A stretch of DNA of 64,000 nt from contig SADC01000364.1 in the NCBI GenBank assembly GCA_004194705.1, forward strand, positions 62,001 to 126,000, written 5' to 3'. The notes beneath the pieces were generated by a model. That model ran no database searches, had not been told where the DNA came from, and was given only the letters and a program-made list of their open reading frames with translations. The position numbers and the translations under genes were made by a program. This stretch comes from Ditylenchus dipsaci. Its lineage: Eukaryota > Nematoda > Chromadorea > Rhabditida > Anguinidae. Below, piece by piece: positions 1 to 10,098 of the stretch (positions are counted from its first letter, which is position 1; every line of letters starts with the position of its first letter).

Positions 1-70
1 ATCCACAGGTGAAAAAAGGAATATAATAGACTCTTCTCGTACAGAATTTTAGCAAACAAAGTTAAAAACC

Positions 71-318
71 ACCCTAGTAGCGAACATATCCAACCCCCCC
101 CCCCCCTAAATTTTCCCTTCTAAAACTTAAGTAAAGAGTGCCCAAATACATGTCCCAGGCCCAGAAAAAGTGCGTAAGACATTTATGAGTCACAACTTCC
201 ATACGCTGGCCTACCCTAAGCCTAAGGGCTAAGCCTAAACTTGTTGTTCCAAAGGGTAGTTACAGCGATTTTGGGAGGATCAGATTTTAGGGGGGGGGTG
301 GTATCCTATACTAGCGCC
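71..318. mobile_element. MITE, family A (ccctagtagcga termini)
   Basis: About 245 bp bounded by accctagtagcgaac on the left and an imperfect inverted copy, ctatactagcgcc, on the right, with a poly-C run just inside the left end and a poly-G run just inside the right end. The interior (cacaacttccatacgctggc, cctaagcctaag) recurs at 58562-58803 and, split by insertions, at 38257-43751. No coding capacity. Three alignable copies in one window support a repeat family; the superfamily is not clear. Confidence 0.75.
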
Positions 319-1928
319 TAAAAGTATAAAGACATGTTGGCGAATTTACTGTTGGCGAATTCACCATCGCCCTATAATTTTTGCTCTTGACTCGTAAGGG
401 ATTCAATATTTTTAAGAACATAATTGAATCGGAGCAGTCGAAGAAGGTCAAAAACGGATTATCATACTCAAATTCTGTTGTGTGGGTTATAAAAATAAGT
501 GGCTTGAAAATCATTAATTGCTGAAAAAAACCTTGATGTGTAAACAAAAACTTGTGATTTCCGTTTTTTACTCTACTTTCTTTATTTGCTAAAGCACCTT
601 TTTATTAATTTCCTCTTTTACGCGGTGCTCAAAACAGATAAATTTACCTGAACCGATAATTTTATCTGTCAGATAAAATTTTGTCTGACAGACGTAATTA
701 TGCGACCGTCATCATGTGGGTTGCATAATCGAGATTTTATTAAAAACTCGAAATTAAAATTTTGATAGGTTCCATAATAAAAATTCGGACACCGATAATT
801 CGAAATTCCAAATCCACCACAGGTTTTTTTTTCATTCCGCCAATGCTCCCCATATTGTTTGTTTCTTGGACGCAAAATTGTCTGCTTTTCCTAAATCTGC
901 AATTTATTTTGTGCCACCTCGAATAAATTTTTGAGCCTTTTAAGCCTTTTATCCAAAGAATGTGTACTGAAATCTAAGCACTTTTTAATACTTCGAATGT
1001 TTTGGGCACTGTATAAATAAATATTTAGAAGACTATACACCATTAGAAAGCGCAACTCAAGCGCTTCTAACAAGCGCTCATTTTTGAAATTAAAAAAATG
1101 AATAGTGGTTTACGAGTAACTTTGATGAAACAGTCACTTTTGGCAGTGTTCAACTTCAGTGGGCTGTTTAGGGGCAAAAGACACATTAAAACAGCAAACA
1201 GTAATAAATCGTAGCTTTTAACTGTAGAATTTACTGTTAAACTATAGAATCACTGGGTTGGAAAGTAATATTCCGACGAAATATCTGTGCAAGTTGTATA
1301 CTAAAAGATAGCCAAGACTTCGGCGAGTCTTTTTTATCTTAACCTTGTTTGAATTTTTAAAAGAAATGTGTTGATTTGAAGACCAGTGAAATCGAGCCAG
1401 AAATATCCCATCTATGACCAGGCTGCCAGCATACTCATTCAGTCCTCTCAAAATGGTTGAAAACGCAGTCTTACCTGTGATATGATAGTGGTATCTGATG
1501 CGGTTTTTGCGCTCTATCACGTGGTATTTTTATTTTCGAAAATGTTCTGTGAAATTTTGAGAAAATTACGAAACCAAGCCATAACCACTGGAATTTTCGT
1601 TCAAAAGCCCCTGGTTTTTTGGTATGGTTTTGAGGTCAAATTGTTTTAGCTTGAATATTGTGATATTTGCTTGTTGTCTTGTGAGTCTTTGCACTACTTC
1701 TGTCGCATTTTTCACGCTGAGCATTTTGCTGTATTGCACTCTGAATTTTCTTCAGAAAGTCGGCCAGGAATATGCCAAATCAAGTATCCTTCAAATTCCG
1801 GTACCAGGAAAACAGCTGGTTTTACGTCTTCCACTGTAATTTCTGATCGACTTTCGCCGAATTGTGCTGATTTTTGGTAGAGCAGATCCTGGCAGAGGGA
1901 GTTAGGTCTAAGATTACCGCTAAATAAG
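319..1928. other. No gene or repeat recognised
   Basis: AT-rich sequence without an ORF that resembles a known protein, without a recognisable RNA gene and without clear terminal repeats. The short open frames here have no supporting codon pattern or splice structure. Confidence 0.4.
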
Positions 1929-2251
1929 AAGGACGTAATCGTTTGCCAATCAAACTTTTGCCAATGAGATCACTTCGCCAAGGGTATGCTTTCGACAATA
2001 GCTTTTTTTTCTCAGGTATTGTTATTCCTTTGCCTGGCGAATTACCACTCATTCTGTAGCTTATCTCACTGGCTACAAAATAGGTGGTAATTTGCCAGAC
2101 AAAGCAATCACAATACTTGAGAAAAGAAGCTATTAGTGAAAGCATACCATTGGCGAAGTGATCTCATTGGCGAAAAGATCTCGACGCTACTGTCATATAA
2201 CCAACCCCATCAAATATTACAGTAGCGCCAAGATCTCATTGGCAAAACGAT
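1929..2251. repeat. Foldback element (cgtaatcgtttgccaat arms)
   Basis: The left arm (cgtaatcgtttgccaatc, then aatgagatcacttcgccaa) returns inverted on the right as ttggcgaagtgatctcattg and attggcaaaacgattacg. The arms contain repeats of cattggc/gccaatg. No coding sequence. It is a small foldback MITE; boundaries are approximate because no clean target duplication was seen. Confidence 0.6.
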
Positions 2252-2550
2252 TACGCCCAATAGAAGGACTCGGATCTGGCCTCCAGAGGCGTATCCAGAG
2301 ATTTCTTCAAGGGGGTAAATCCCCTTCTTACGTCATTTTATGTACGTTTCTGAATTTCACACTGTTTTTAATTTACAATTTTCCCCAAAAAATCAGGGGT
2401 GGGGGTTGAAGCGCAGTTAGCCTCAGTCTGGAGATGTCCATGCCGGCCTCAAAACCGTTATTGACATCCTTGATTACACCAAAAAGGCATTGATTTCGGA
2501 TGGAACCCGTGACAAAAAATTTCAAAAGTGTAAAGGTTCGGCATAATATC

Positions 2551-3085
2551 TTTTGGTTCACCAAAAAGCTCTTTTATGCCACCAAAAACATTATTCGTGT
2601 CATTTTTAAGTCAAATTTTTGCGGGGAATTCAAATTTATAGACATATAATGACTTAGATTGCTTAGAATCCCACCCCAAGTGGCCAGAAGCCCCTGAAAG
2701 TTGGTTTTTCGGGGGTTTACTAAAGGGGGGGGGGGTAAACTTTTTGCAAAAAATCAATTGAGCGGATCGAAATTCCAGTCAGATGGGCTTAATTGCTCAG
2801 AATTCCATCCTGAACCATTCTCAACCACCTTAAAGCACCCTAAACCACCTTGAACCATCCTAAACTTCTTCAAATCGGCATATAATTACCCTAAACTAGT
2901 GTTTAGGGTGCATTATTTGTCTATAAAATTTGAATTCCCGCAAAATTTTGACTTAAAAATGACACGAATAATCTTTTTGGTAGCAGAAAAAATATTTTTG
3001 GTGGTAGAAAAAATCTTTTTGTGGCAAATCGTTTTTGGAGGTAGAAAAACCTTTTTGGTGGCATAAAAGAGCTTTTTGGTGAACC
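2551..3085. repeat. Inverted-repeat element (caccaaaaagctcttttatg arms)
   Basis: Sequence at 2551-2640 (caccaaaaagctcttttatg, then gtgtcatttttaag and ggggaattcaaatttatag) is repeated inverted at about 2918-3085, where several copies of a ctttttggtggtag-like unit expand the right arm. No coding sequence; foldback MITE with one arm amplified. Confidence 0.6.
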
Positions 3086-3523
3086 AAAATAATATAAGCC
3101 AAATATAAGCCACTCTGAATGGGTTTTCGCAAAACATTTTCTGACAACTAGCAGCAAAAAGCTCTCAGAACGGAAATTATCGCTCATGTTGTATCAGAGC
3201 CCAGTGCTTCCGTGTTAAGTCATCATTAGCTTTATTTACACTCTTTAGGACATGTAACCACAGCAAGGATGAACTCCCATCGAAAAGATTGCTAAGTGAT
3301 CGCTCTTTTCCACTTAGCCATCTGTGTTGTCTAGGGCCTTCAAGGTTGCGCTGGCTGATACATACCAGGGAATATTTACCGAAATATTCTAAAACACAAT
3401 TTATTTTGGTTTACCGTATATACTCTAACAAAGCCACAAAAAACTTTATTTGCAGCAAGAAAAAGTCTTTTTGCAGCAAAAAAAAAGATTTGAAGAGTTG
3501 CCACCTGGAAGGCTCAATACAGG

Positions 3524-3846
3524 GTGTCCCAAGAAATATGCTCACTTTCAAGCGTCTGTAACTTTTTCTAAATCGAAATTCGAAAATCTGTAAACGCAGA
3601 TCGACTCAGTTTTTATGGCACTTTTTTGGTATATTAATGTCAAAAACGCGATTTTTGCTTGGTCACCCCTGTGTTGGGCCTTACCCATACAGAGGCCACA
3701 AGGGGGACCAAGCGAAAATCGTGATTTTGACATTATATACCAAAAAAGCGCCATAAAAACTGAGTTGATCTGCGTTTACAGATTTTCGAAATTCAATCTA
3801 GAAAAAAACGGACGTTTGAAAAGTGGGCATATTTCTTGGGACACCA
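3524..3846. mobile_element. Palindromic MITE, ggtgtcccaagaaatatgc ends
   Basis: The left end reads ggtgtcccaagaaatatgc and the right end gcatatttcttgggacacc. Almost the whole left half (aaatcgaaattcgaaaatct, ttggtatattaatgtc) folds on the right half around a loop at about 3665-3705. GGTGTCCCA-type ends occur on several animal DNA-transposon MITEs; I cannot assign the superfamily. Confidence 0.7.
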
Positions 3847-4070
3847 TGTACGAGAAAAAGGTTAACTATCAAACCAGAATCATGGTGCAAATTTCTTAGC
3901 CACACTGTCTGAACGGCGTAGAGGCGTTTGGCACTTTTGTGCCATTCTGTTTGAATTCGCCTTTCGACTTTTATTTATTGTTGACTGTGTCATGCATGTT
4001 TTTATCTTTTTTTAACTTGGGCAAAGCCTTTGGCGCAGGGCACGCCATGTTAACCGGGACTAAAAAAATG

Positions 4071-4321
4071 TCTTAAAGGGGCATGCCCGTGCCCGACACG
4101 GAGAAAAGGCGGGGACCACCATTTCTTTTCTTTCTCGATCATCTTTCTCGATTTACATGCGTTCTCATCCAGATTTTTTAAGTTTTCTGCCTAGTTTTTC
4201 AAAGTAGTATAGGGTTACCAATATTAGATTCGATGTAAAAACGAGTGAAAATTGAAGAATTCAAAAAAATCGCTGGTCGACGCCTTAAATTTTTGAAAAC
4301 GCACGGGCATGCCCCTTTAAG
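4071..4321. mobile_element. MITE, ttaaaggggcatgcccgtgc ends
   Basis: Perfect 20-bp inverted ends (ttaaaggggcatgcccgtgc and its complement) bound 250 bp of unique AT-rich sequence without an ORF. A poly-G run follows the right end. No target duplication identified. Confidence 0.65.
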
Positions 4322-4339
4322 TGGGGGGGGGGGAAGCTA

Positions 4340-4643
4340 CTTAGGTTTGGAAAAGTCGCCTCCATGGTGCAGTGCGTAAGCGTTGCGTTTTTGGCCCAAA
4401 ATGGTGTTGCAGATTCGATCCCACGTGGTGACATGCTATTTATTTTGGCTTGTAATTAGAAGTAAGTAATTAGACTTTTTGACGCCAGATTCTTAGTCAG
4501 CGACCCAAATCACCCCTAGAACTGGTCACACGATCCAAAATAAATAGCATGTCACCACGTGGGATCGAACCTGCAACACCACTTTGGACAAAAAACGCAA
4601 ATGCTTACGCACTGCCTCATAGAGGCCACTTTTCAAACTTAAG
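4340..4643. mobile_element. Foldback element with tRNA-like arms, copy 1
   Basis: The left arm holds a pol III A-box-like stretch (tggtgcagtgcgtaagcg) and, about 45 nt on, a B-box-like stretch (gattcgatccc, canonical form ggttcgatccc). The same sequence returns inverted on the right (cacgtgggatcgaac and cttacgcactgcctc). Outer ends are ttaggtttggaaaagt and acttttcaaacttaa. The region between the arms is only about 80 bp. A second copy lies at 15052-15340. The arms are tRNA-related, as in SINEs, but the head-to-head arrangement gives TIR-like geometry. I do not call functional tRNA genes, because the T-stem pairs poorly. Confidence 0.7.
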
Positions 4644-4680
4644 TAGAAATGATTTGTTCGAGTGATTGGTGGTTAAGGTA

Positions 4681-4920
4681 TAGGGTTGTCGAGCCGAAGG
4701 CTCGAAATCAAACTTTCGGCTCGAAAGTTCGATTTTTTTTGAACTTCGAGCCGAAGGCTCAAAAAAATTTGACAGCTCAGCGACACTTATTTCGCGAAGC
4801 TGCCGCAAATTTTTTTTCTAGCTTTCGGCTCGAAATTTTGATTTTTTCGAACTTCGAGCCGAGCCGAAGGCTCGAAAATTTCGAAGGCTCGACAACCCTA
4901 TTAATTTATAATCAACCCTA
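4681..4920. mobile_element. hAT-type MITE, TSD ttaaggta
   Basis: The element starts tagggttg and ends caacccta, flanked by an exact 8-bp duplication, ttaaggta (4673-4680 and 4921-4928). The arms are built of a repeated gagccgaaggctcgaa word in both orientations. The 8-bp duplication and the taggg end fit the hAT superfamily. No ORF of its own. Confidence 0.85.
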
Positions 4921-5379
4921 TTAAGGTATGTGAGTGTGTTGCATCTCAACTCCAAGCTCCAGTGGGCTTGAGAGTTAGAGATGCGCGCACTCACCCACCT
5001 AAGACATGATTCTGAGAAATTCTCTTGATCATAAAATGCATTCAGAAATGCATTCAGTCAAATAAATGCATTCAGTAAAATGCATTCAGTCAAAAAAATG
5101 GCCCCTGTATTATTGTGGCCCCTGTATTATTTGGAATACTTTTTACTTTACTAAAAAAAAACAGAAAATCGTTGGGAGGAGGTGCATTTGCTAGTAGGGT
5201 CGAAACCTCTACTGAAATAACATGGGTGAAGCGCTGAAAAACGCGACTAAAAAGTAAAAACGCAAAAAAGCGTCACAGAGCTCACCCCCATAATACTGTT
5301 TTAGATAAATTTTTTCGAAAATCACATGCATTGGGGGTGAGTAGATAGAAGATCCACTGTGAGCATATCAAATGCCTTG

Positions 5380-7560
5380 GATGGAATCAGCCAGCTATCT
5401 GCAACCAGCCTATGATCTCCAAGATGAAATACCAGCTGATGCGAGCAATTAGACTGCCGAACAAGTCAAAGCAATCGCCGTCCAGCTCAAGTCGTATCAA
5501 TCTCTCCTCTTGAGTGCCCAGTATCTATGGCCAGTCTCTCTCTCTCCAGTCTCAGCTAAATCCAGTGCCAGCGCAAATCTCAAACCAGCAGTGGAGCGTC
5601 TCTATCAGCAGCAATCTATCAGTTTGTGGCCAGCTTTCTCCGACCAGCAGCAGTACAAGCCAGTCTCAGTCAAGCAAGCCTTCATCTCAGTCCAGATCCC
5701 TTCCAACGGTAGCTGGTAGGCGCTCTCGTGTGTGAACCAGTTGTAAACTTCTGCTTCGAAAATGGGATAGCTGTTTGGAATCTTGGGAAATGGATGCGTA
5801 AGCCAGATGTCAGGAGTGCAGGAGAAAAAGTAGGTTAGAACCAATTAATTATCAACCAGATTTGACTTGACTAGGGGACTCTCATGTCTGGCCAGTCTTA
5901 CAGTCATACATACCAGTGGTGGCAAGGGTGATAGGGAAACCCGTGTCATCTGATAACCGGGAGAAACCGGTGGCGAGGCGATAGGAAATTTTAATAACCA
6001 GTAGTTGACATACATACCAGCTTTCTAAACCAGATAGCTTGTAGGGTGTGCTCTCCTACTGGTGGCTAACACTTTCATAGGGTGGTAGGCTGCCGTTAAT
6101 ACCGGTAGAGTTAGCGCAACCCGATTTTAAAAATCAGTCTTCTGATTATTGCTACCCAGTCTTTAGGTTCTACATCTCATACCAGCTTCTAAAACCAGGC
6201 AAGTGTCCCTATATCAGGTCGTCGGTGGCAATTGGCGTTCCTGGTGTAAGGACTCTTGCGAAAAGTCGGGGGTCTTTTCGCCTTTCGTCGGTCAGACGGT
6301 GGGGTCGCACCTGTGGCTGGTGATAGTGTAAGACTCGCCCGAACGTTAACAACCAGCATTTGTCCTAACCAGATTTAGTGTTCATAGAGAACACAATATA
6401 GGGACAATTAACCAGTATTATATTTGAATTCAAACTAGCTTTGGTCTTTAACAGAATTAACTGCACCAGGAGCAGTCTTGACAAAACTGATCATATTTAT
6501 TTCTGGTTTAGGTTACCGTATTTGCTGTAATAATCGGCCATGGCCGTTTATTTTTCAACCCCTAAAAAATCGAAAAAAAAATATTTCGATTTGAGATTTT
6601 TGGGTGCTCAACCACAATCTGAAAAGTGGAACCAGGAGGGCTCATGGTAACTAAGAAAATGCATAAAAGAGATTTGAAAAATATTGACTCTGGACTGAGA
6701 TATAGGTCTCTGGGGTGGCCGTTTATTAGAGAGTGGCCGTTTAATAGAAGGTGCCGATTATTAGAGCAAATACGGTATGTCAAGCTGCTCAATCTTCCTC
6801 CAATAAGGTTAGTGCGTGCAGTAATTGCCGTGATTTAAGCGTAACCAGTAATAATCATGGAGCTGACCAGTTCTCATACCAGCGTAGTCTCTATACTACG
6901 GATTCAAACCAGTAGGGCGAAAGGTTAATCTTTTTGATTATGGCTTTAAGCCCCAAACCAGAATTCGTCCGTTGATCAAACCGTGGTAACCAGTTCCAAG
7001 GCCAGCCGCTCCATGACGTCCATCGCCTCAAGCTCGCGCTCCCGCTGTGCCGGTGAAACAAGCAAGTCTCTCTGGGTGGTGCCTGCCATGGTCAAGCCAG
7101 CTAAGGAAATCAGCGACCAGTCTTCTGCCTTTCAGCAAGTTCTCCCAGTGTCTATTCAGCCAGTGGTTCAATGCTCTTCGGTGCTTGATGGGGATGTCCA
7201 ATCGCGTATCTCTATCCGTGCTGATGACCAGAATGCCGCTCCTGTCTGGATCCAGTTATGAATGACCAGCCTTCCTCTCTCTCACAGCCTCAGTCAAGTA
7301 AGTGGTCCTTGAATCTTCAGTTCTTGGTGGTGATGTCCAATCGCGTATCTCCGCCCGTCCAATGCTGCTCCAATGCTGTGGTTGCCAAAGAAGAGGAAGC
7401 ATCTCCAGAATTCCTATCGTCAGAATCCATTATACCAGTCTGTCTATGTATTGTGGTAACCAGACTGTGGTCGCTGGTTCCACCGGCTTGCCATGGTGCA
7501 CTAATAAAGTTACCAGTATGAGAACTTTGTTGTTCTTACTCTAAGAACAGGCCCAAAAGA
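5380..7560. other. CCAG-dense domain of unknown nature
   Basis: By eye there are about 48 CCAG tetramers on the plus strand in 2.2 kb (often aaccag or taccag) against about 10 CTGG, in a stretch richer in G+C than its surroundings. Spacing is irregular. At 7177-7215 and 7315-7355 a phrase containing gatgtccaatcgcgtatctc occurs twice about 140 bp apart, each time readable as VQSRIS, which suggests an internal duplication of a former coding repeat. Several open frames of 60-90 codons exist, but none resembles a known family. A pogo-size MITE (6516-6775) is inserted in it. It could be a decayed retroelement, a repetitive gene, or a degenerate satellite. Confidence 0.4.
6516..6775. mobile_element. 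MITE, family B (ccgtatttnctctaat termini)
   Basis: The left end is ccgtatttgctgtaataatc and the right end gattattagagcaaatacgg, with TA on both sides as possible target duplication. The same terminal word (ccgtattt(t/g)ctctaat) marks elements at 26233-26464 and 50335-51482 and isolated fragments near 15435, 17335, 49190, 54880 and 61315. No coding capacity; TA targeting would suit a Tc1/mariner or pogo-like source. Confidence 0.75.
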
Positions 7561-7677
7561 GTAACATTCTGTCAGTCTTTGAAGCCGAATTTTTTCATAG
7601 TGTTTTATGCGAAATTGCTGTCTCTTCAGTTTTTTTATTTATTTTTTCAAAATTTGTTTCAAAATAGGCAGCTCTTC

Positions 7678-8205
7678 AGTATCCCCTCCATACTCGGATC
7701 GTTTGAACAATGATCCAAAGTCACCTGCCGAACTTATTTTTTCTGCTCAACACGGTAAAGAAAACACTTCCAAATAATTTTTTAATAAAAAACTTAATGT
7801 TTTCTGTTATCCGCAGCAACTCTTTTTTTATTCATTTTAAACAATAAATTTGAATTGAGAAACAAGAGGTCAAGGGAAAAAGCAGAAGTAGCAGTGCTTC
7901 TTTTATCGTGTTGAGCAGAGAAAATGGGTCTCGTCCGAATGGGTAAAACCCAACTCGCGCCCTGAATGAATTTTTTTATTTTGATTAAAAATCCTCGATT
8001 TTGAAAGGAAAAGTTTTTTAAAAGTCATCCCTGATGCTAAAATCTCTCCTGACTTTTTAAAAACTTTTTCCTTTAAAATCGAGGATTTTTAATGAAAAAT
8101 CGTAAAACAAAATTTAATTCATGGACGCGAGTTTGTCTCGTCCACAAAATGAGTTGATGGTTGTTTCGGGTGACTTTTCAAAAAATCCGAGTATGGGGGA
8201 CTACC
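7678..8205. repeat. Foldback element with internal hairpin
   Basis: The outer arms (catactcggatcg, then a gtcacc motif) are inverted at 8160-8205 (gtgacttttcaaaaaatccg, agtatg). A second nested pair (gctcaacacggtaaag and atcgtgttgagc) and a 125-bp hairpin around ctcgattttgaaaggaaaag at about 7990-8102 lie inside. No coding sequence. Confidence 0.55.
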
Positions 8206-9449
8206 GGTAAACAATTCTCAAAATTTCAAAGCAAAGTGACATTTTGAAATTAAATTAATGTTTTTTTTGCAAATGTTCCGAGAAATTGCTGTACTTTACT
8301 CATTGCCTTTGCTCTGCTCTTTTGCGCTTCAATCAAAACTAATGGTATTTTTCAATATAAACTAGTCCAATAAATTCCTAAGCTTTTAAACGGCCATAAC
8401 ATTTTTCATAAATCGTATTTTGAAATTCTGTTTTTGCCAATCGATTTTTCTCGCTGAATATATTTTTTAGTATACGATTTCAAAAACACTATTTTTGCCT
8501 AGTCCTCCCTGTAATTTGGTCTGTATTCCGAGGAGCTGTTTGGGGGTTAAAACCGAGTAGCGCCAGATTTCCCCAGTCAAAAGTGTCATTTTGTCAAGTT
8601 GAATTTTGAGCACTAAAAATATATTTTGGAAAATACTGCAGCTTTAAAATTTTTAGACTCAAACAATTCAATTTCCGGCTTTTAGAATATATGATTTTAA
8701 ACCGTAGTTTACAATTAAAGATTCAAACTAAAATTCTTGCTCTATATTGTTTGAGAGTAAGCCTAAAATATGCCTTGGTCCCCAGTTGTTTTTTCTGCAA
8801 AAATTTTTTCGAGTCTCAAAACCATTTATTTACACTTAACGCAGAAAAATTTTGGTATAAAAATGTCAAAAAATTTTTGCCTTGGCAAAAAAATACAAAA
8901 AGGAGTTCTTTTTACACATGTTCTTGTTTTTTGCAAAAAGTGTTTTTCTAAGTTTAAAAATTTATTTGCACTCTTGAACCATTTTTTGGGGCGTACTCTC
9001 GATAGAGCCGAAATATAACTCTTAAGAAAAATTAGTATAAGCTAGGATCAAAACTATCAGACACAACAAAAACTTGCTCAAGAAAGTCAATTTGCGCAAA
9101 AAAGTATAAAGGATCAACCAAGTGATGAAATCCAGTACCTAATTTATATTTTTCTAACACTTTTTTAAAGGACGATACGTTTTCAACAAAAGATCGGCAA
9201 AATCAGAATCCTCGCGATATTTGCGACTAGACTGACCGAAGACAACCGGCAAAAGTTTCAAAAATTAGGGTAAAAAAGTTTCGGACCCTAGGCAGAACGA
9301 ACTTGAGGGGGGTGACGTTAAATCGAGGGTTGACTGTATTCTGGAAAATTTAATTTTTTCACCAGAAAGTAGAATCGCAGAGCTATCTGATAGTGCTAAA
9401 CATTGAAAAAAATATGAATTTTTTTGAGAGAACCAGGCACAACAAAAAC
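8206..9449. other. Transposon-derived filler, no gene
   Basis: Contains fragments of the ccttggtcc-type repeat (near 8776) and, at about 9175-9345, one arm of a pogo-type MITE ending ttaaatcgagggttgactgt. Open frames here are short and unsupported. Confidence 0.4.
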
Positions 9450-9872
9450 CTCGATTTAACGACCCCCACCTTAAGTTCGTTCCACCTAGGGTCCGACACT
9501 TTTTTTAAGCTGATTTTAAAAGCGCTTTGTCAGTCCTGTTTCACAGTTTGGACGCAAATATTGCAAGGATTCCGATTTTGGCGATAGTTATTCAAAAACC
9601 TATAGTTTTTGCATTTAAAAAATCAAAACCTCGATTGAATGACCCCCTTTTGAAAATTAGAGGTCGATAATAGACGTTTTGCTTTTTTAAAAGCAAAAAC
9701 TTTAGGTTTTTTGAAAAACAATTGGCAAAATCGGAACCTTTGCGATATTTGCGTCCAAACTGTGGAAACAAAACTGACAAAGCGCTTTTAAAATCAGCTT
9801 AAAAAAGTGGCTGACCCTAGGTGGGAACGAACTTGAGATGGGGGTCGTTAAATCGACGTTTGACTGTACCCA
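9450..9872. mobile_element. Pogo/Tigger-type MITE
   Basis: The left arm (cctcgatttaacgacccc, cctagggtccgacacttttt, then attttaaaagcgctttgtca) returns inverted on the right, ending gtcgttaaatcgacgtttga ctgta. Ends of the cagtcaa...cgatttaacg type are characteristic of Tigger/pogo elements, and related arms occur at 9175-9345, 52035-52560, 53401-53780, 56985-57060 and 59825-60070. No transposase coding sequence remains. Confidence 0.7.
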
Positions 9873-10098
9873 ATTAGTACTTTGAAAAAAAATTCGTATG
9901 TTCTATGTTCTATATTCGTATATTATAGACTAAAATTGAGGTGCGCGGCTTTAGTTCTTTCTGCCGAGTCCTCCCAAAGGTGTGTTTTAACCACTTTTTG
10001 AGCTTTCCTGGTTCTATTAGACTAGAAAAGAGTTTTTATGTGGCTTTGTTCATTTTAGTTTTGTTTTTCATTTTAAAAAAAAAATATACAAAATTTTG

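Noticed and set aside
4360..4440. tRNA gene candidate with A and B boxes
   Set aside because: The T stem and acceptor stem pair poorly, and the sequence is one arm of an inverted-repeat element that occurs twice; treated as tRNA-derived repeat.
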